Source: Clostridiales bacterium
Lineage (GTDB): Bacteria; Bacillota; Clostridia; Tissierellales; GPF-1
Direction of reading: 5' to 3'
DNA length: 64,000 nt
Assembly (NCBI GenBank): GCA_013619125.1
Contig: JABXKS010000120.1
Span: forward strand, 1 to 64,000
The notes under the pieces were generated by a model, which had not been told where the DNA came from, did no database searches, and saw nothing but the letters and a program-made list of their open reading frames with translations. Of the stretch, positions 60,821-64,000 are shown in pieces (position 1 is the stretch's first letter; every line of letters begins with the position of its first letter). The translations under genes and the position numbers were made by a program.

Positions 60821-62128
60821 ATGGAATCATTTTTTAAATTAAAGGAAAACGGCACCAATGTTCGAACAGAGATTTTGGCAGGGATTACAACCTTTATGAC
60901 GATGGCCTATATTTTGATCGTCAATCCCTTAACCTTAGAGGCTGCAGGGATGGATTTCGGTGGCGTATTTACAGCAACTGCCTTGGCTTCTATCTTGGCA
61001 ACGATCACCATGGGTCTTGTGGCCAATTATCCGTTTGCATTGGCACCGGGCATGGGCTTGAACGCATTTTTCGCCTATACGGTTGTGCTTCAGATGGGTT
61101 ACACATGGCAAACGGCGTTAACGGCTGTATTAATTGAAGGTCTTATTTTTATCGGGTTGACATTCTTGAATGTTCGGGAAGCGATTATAAACTCAATTCC
61201 AATGAACATTAAGAAGGCAATTTCAGTCGGTATTGGTTTATTTATAGCATTTATTGGCCTAGCGAACGCGGGCATTGTTGTACAGGGAGCGACTCCGGTT
61301 ACTCTGGGCGATCTTTCATCTCCAACGGTAATTGTTGCGCTTGTGGGCTTGGTTGTAACAGGTATCCTATTAGCGAGGAATGTGAAAGGCGCTTTATTGT
61401 TTGGTATTTTGCTTTCAGCACTAGTCGGTATCCCTTTGGGTGTGACTCCGATTCCAGAAAGTATTATCAGTGCGCCACCGTCATTGGCGAAGGTTGCGTT
61501 CCAATTTGATTTCGGTTTCTTGACGGATCCGAAAGCATTATTTGATATTATTGTTGTTTTGTTTACCTTCCTAATGGTAGATATGTTTGATACGGTAGGA
61601 ACCCTGGTTGGGGTTGCGACCAAAGCTAATATGTTGGACAAAGATGGAAAGCTTCCTCGTGCGAAACAAGCCTTGTTTGCCGATGCGATCGGAACAACTA
61701 TTGGCGCGTGTCTTGGAACATCAACGGTTACAACGTATGTGGAGTCTGCTTCAGGTGTTTCTGAGGGCGGCCGTACTGGTTTGACCGCATTGTCTACTGC
61801 GGGTATGTTTGCAATTGCCTTGTTTATGTCACCATTGTTTATTGCGATTCCGGGAGCGGCTACCGCACCCGCGTTGATCCTTGTTGGTTTGTTTATGATG
61901 AGTCCAATCAAAGAGATCGATTTGACTGATTACACAGAAGCCATTCCAGCATTCTTGACAATCATTATGATGCCTTTGGCATATTCGATTGCAGAAGGAA
62001 TTGAATTTGGTATTCTTTCCTATGTATTGTTAAAAACATTCACGGGAAAAGGAAAAGATGTGCCAGTACTTACCTATATTGTCGGGCTGCTATTCCTGGT
62101 TAAGATTTACTTCACGTACTTCGCGTAA
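60821..62128 (+). CDS. NCS2-family purine permease (AzgA/PbuG type)
   Basis: 435 residues, 12 to 14 hydrophobic segments. EILAGITTFMTMAYILIVNP, ALAPGMGLNAFFAYTVV, FLMVDMFDTVGTLVGVATKA, ADAIGTTIGACLGTSTVTTYVESASGVSEGGRTGLTAL are the family motifs. AzgA/PbuG proteins import hypoxanthine, guanine or adenine with protons. Its position just before purL fits purine salvage and synthesis being encoded together, though a terminator lies between. AGGAGG precedes the ATG. Confidence 0.93.
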   Translation: MESFFKLKENGTNVRTEILAGITTFMTMAYILIVNPLTLEAAGMDFGGVFTATALASILATITMGLVANYPFALAPGMGLNAFFAYTVVLQMGYTWQTALTAVLIEGLIFIGLTFLNVREAIINSIPMNIKKAISVGIGLFIAFIGLANAGIVVQGATPVTLGDLSSPTVIVALVGLVVTGILLARNVKGALLFGILLSALVGIPLGVTPIPESIISAPPSLAKVAFQFDFGFLTDPKALFDIIVVLFTFLMVDMFDTVGTLVGVATKANMLDKDGKLPRAKQALFADAIGTTIGACLGTSTVTTYVESASGVSEGGRTGLTALSTAGMFAIALFMSPLFIAIPGAATAPALILVGLFMMSPIKEIDLTDYTEAIPAFLTIIMMPLAYSIAEGIEFGILSYVLLKTFTGKGKDVPVLTYIVGLLFLVKIYFTYFA

Positions 62129-62144
62129 AAGTGCATAGCATAGA

Positions 62145-62176
62145 GTCCGAGTAGCGAAATCTATTCGGGCTTTTTT
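62145..62176 (+). terminator. Terminator of the permease gene
   Basis: GTCCGAGTAG (62145-62154) pairs with CTATTCGGGC (62161-62170) with two G-T pairs, 6-base loop, then six T residues. Confidence 0.75.
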
Positions 62177-62196
62177 CATTCTTTAAGGAGGAACAA

Positions 62197-64000
62197 ATGG
62201 TTCAACGAATTTTTGTAGAAAAAAAAGAGCCTTTTCATGAGGGGGCGCAGCGATTACAAAAGCGCCTAGAGACAGACTTAGGTCTTGCTAAATTCGATCG
62301 TGTACGGATCTATCACCGCTATGATGTAGAAGGGGTGGAAGAAAGCGTGTATGAACGAGCCATTACGAGTGTATTTGCAGAGCCGCCGGTTGATCGCTGG
62401 TACAAGGAAACTTTGCCTGAAGAAGGTGATTTGGATTTGGTTGTCGCATTTTTACCGGGACAATTTGATCAGCGTGCCGATTCATGCGAAGAGGCGATTG
62501 CCCTGATCACGGAGGGAATTCGTCCCATCGTGCGTGTGGCGACTCATTATCGTTTCTTTGGTTCCTTCACAGAAGAAGAGAAGATGAAGATCGAACAGGT
62601 ATTGATCAACCCCGTTGATTCGGGTTTGGTGGGTACAGAAAAGCCTGAATCTTTAAGTAGTCATTTTCCAGTTCCGCCAATGATTGAAACCATTGAAGGG
62701 TTCTTGGAGGAAACGGAAGCGGAATTGACAGCCTATCGCGAAAATGCAGGCCTGGCCATGACCAAGGAAGACCTTCTTGTTGTTCAGCAATACTTCAAAG
62801 AAGAAGAGCGAGTCCCGACTATTACAGAGATGAAAGTCATTGACACCTATTGGTCGGATCATTGCCGACATACAACCTTCGCAACAAAACTGGAAGAAAT
62901 TCATCTGGAAGAAGGGGTTGGAATGGCACCGATTCAAGCGGCTTTGGAAACTGCTTTGGCAGCTAAAAAATGTTTGGGACGGGGAGCAAAAGACCTGACG
63001 CTTATGGAACTTGCCACTTTGGGGATGCGCTTTTTGCATCATGAAGGCAAGGCAGACGATCTTGATTTATCAGAAGAAATCAACGCGTGTTCGATTAAAA
63101 TTCCAGTCACCATTGATGGAAAAGAAGAAGACTGGTTATTGATGTTTAAGAATGAAACCCATAACCATCCAACGGAGATTGAACCATTCGGCGGTGCAGC
63201 CACTTGTTTGGGTGGAGCGATTCGAGATCCATTGTCGGGCCGATCTTATGTCTATCAAGCGATGCGTGTGACCGGGGCAGCCGATCCGCGGGAAACCTTG
63301 GCGGATACTTTGGCTGGAAAATTACCACAGAGAAAAATTACTCGGGAAGCAGCTCGCGGATATAGCTCGTACGGCAATCAGATTGGATTGGCAACGGGTC
63401 AGGTCGCGGAGGTGTATCATCCGGGTTATAAGGCGAAACGAATGGAAGTAGGCGCCGTGGTTGCGGCAGCTCCTGCTTCGCATGTTAGACGTGAGCGGCC
63501 AGAAGCGGGCGATAGAATTTTGCTTTTAGGCGGACGTACGGGTAGAGACGGAATCGGCGGAGCAACGGGATCATCCAAAGCCCATACCAGCGAATCCATT
63601 GAGCAGTGCGGAGCCGAGGTGCAAAAGGGAAATCCGCCAACGGAGCGCAAGCTTCAGCGGCTATTTAGAAAATCAGAGTTTTCGCGTTTGATCAGACGAT
63701 GCAATGACTTTGGCGCCGGTGGTGTCAGCGTTGCCGTTGGAGAATTGGCCGACAGCTTGCGAATCGATCTCGATCGTGTTCCAAAGAAATATTTAGGACT
63801 TGACGGAACAGAGTTAGCGATCTCGGAATCCCAAGAGCGAATGGCGATTGTCGTTGAAGCTAAGGACGTTGCGGCAGTGATTGCATTGGCTGATGAGGAA
63901 AATGTAGAGGCGACGGAGATTGCCCTCGTTACCGATACGGGTCGACTGGAAATGATATGGCGAGAAGAGACGATTCTGGATCTGTCTCGTGCCTTCCTTG
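62197..64000 (+). CDS. purL: Phosphoribosylformylglycinamidine synthase, 5' part
   Basis: The ATG at 62197 follows AAGGAGG and the frame stays open to the window end, giving 601 residues of a protein that should reach about 1200-1300. The N-terminal PurS-like region (FVEKKEPFHEGAQRLQKRLETDLGL) is fused to the synthase. IDTYWSDHCRHTTF, MFKNETHNHPTEIEPFGGAATCLGGAIRD and FGAGGVSVAVGELAD are PurL motifs. Thus it is the large single-chain form, in which a C-terminal glutaminase (outside the window) supplies ammonia. It converts FGAR to FGAM in purine synthesis. Confidence 0.96.
   Translation, partial: MVQRIFVEKKEPFHEGAQRLQKRLETDLGLAKFDRVRIYHRYDVEGVEESVYERAITSVFAEPPVDRWYKETLPEEGDLDLVVAFLPGQFDQRADSCEEAIALITEGIRPIVRVATHYRFFGSFTEEEKMKIEQVLINPVDSGLVGTEKPESLSSHFPVPPMIETIEGFLEETEAELTAYRENAGLAMTKEDLLVVQQYFKEEERVPTITEMKVIDTYWSDHCRHTTFATKLEEIHLEEGVGMAPIQAALETALAAKKCLGRGAKDLTLMELATLGMRFLHHEGKADDLDLSEEINACSIKIPVTIDGKEEDWLLMFKNETHNHPTEIEPFGGAATCLGGAIRDPLSGRSYVYQAMRVTGAADPRETLADTLAGKLPQRKITREAARGYSSYGNQIGLATGQVAEVYHPGYKAKRMEVGAVVAAAPASHVRRERPEAGDRILLLGGRTGRDGIGGATGSSKAHTSESIEQCGAEVQKGNPPTERKLQRLFRKSEFSRLIRRCNDFGAGGVSVAVGELADSLRIDLDRVPKKYLGLDGTELAISESQERMAIVVEAKDVAAVIALADEENVEATEIALVTDTGRLEMIWREETILDLSRAFL

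Noticed and set aside
61099-61911. A 270-codon minus-strand frame opposite the purine permease
   Set aside because: The plus strand encodes a clear NCS2 permease; the antisense frame is low in complexity and lacks a start site.

Overview
The window looks like chromosome from a low-to-middle-GC Gram-positive bacterium of the Clostridia type. The grounds are strong AGGAGG ribosome-binding sites, several TTG starts fixed by them, a perfect HrcA/CIRCE operator before groESL, Rex, a DUF2089 regulator, an FMN riboswitch on ribU, a guanine-type riboswitch on guaB, a large single-chain PurL and no outer-membrane genes. No species can be named from this. No insertion sequence, phage gene, rRNA or CRISPR array is visible. 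The sequence breaks off inside carA on the left and inside purL on the right.

Layout. 0-3.5 kb: carA (3' end) and carB. 3.6-7.0 kb: a PadR regulator with its membrane partner, then a large lipoprotein of unknown function. 7.0-8.6 kb (minus): an MFS exporter behind a long leader with a short peptide ORF and two terminators. 8.7-13.4 kb: tex; a GntR/DUF1648 pair (minus); FMN riboswitch and ribU. 13.4-15.5 kb: an intergenic direct repeat, two small paired membrane proteins and a DUF2089 cassette (minus). 15.6-17.5 kb (minus): hisS, a small ORF and tRNA-Thr(CGT). 17.6-21.2 kb: tsaE-tsaB-rimI-Yip1-tsaD, then a DnaA-box-like cluster. 21.2-29.0 kb: ABC-F ATPase (minus), rex, ogg, an AI-2E-type membrane protein, groESL and mscS. 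29.1-35.9 kb: pyruvate carboxylase, then a YtrA-type GntR/ABC operon (minus). 36.0-39.3 kb: riboswitch-guaB-guaA. 39.3-46.1 kb, AT-richer: a QueG-like Fe-S protein, M20 amidohydrolase, OsmC and a PotBCAD-like ABC importer. 46.4-52.9 kb: two secreted seven-repeat propeller proteins flanking an amino-acid permease and a Qnr-like pentapeptide protein. 52.9-54.0 kb (minus): LysE exporter and Lrp regulator. 54.1-60.6 kb: aroF-tyrA-aroB-aroA-aroC-pheA. 60.8-64 kb: AzgA-type purine permease and purL.

The most interesting element is the leader of the aromatic amino-acid operon. A 54-codon ORF (54215-54379), preceded by a consensus promoter and a ribosome-binding site, carries 14 Phe/Tyr codons within 22 positions. 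It is followed 21 nt later by an intrinsic terminator that precedes aroF. This has the geometry of ribosome-mediated attenuation, as in enterobacterial pheA, and it would sense both end products of the operon (Phe and Tyr) and not Trp. A second leader, before the MFS exporter, has the parts of a four-segment attenuator.

The genes fit a biosynthetically active anaerobe or facultative organism: pyrimidine/arginine precursor (carAB), purine (guaBA, purL, purine permease), aromatic amino-acid and riboflavin supply, redox sensing by Rex, t6A tRNA modification, and stress chaperones. The lineage and the physiology are inferences.
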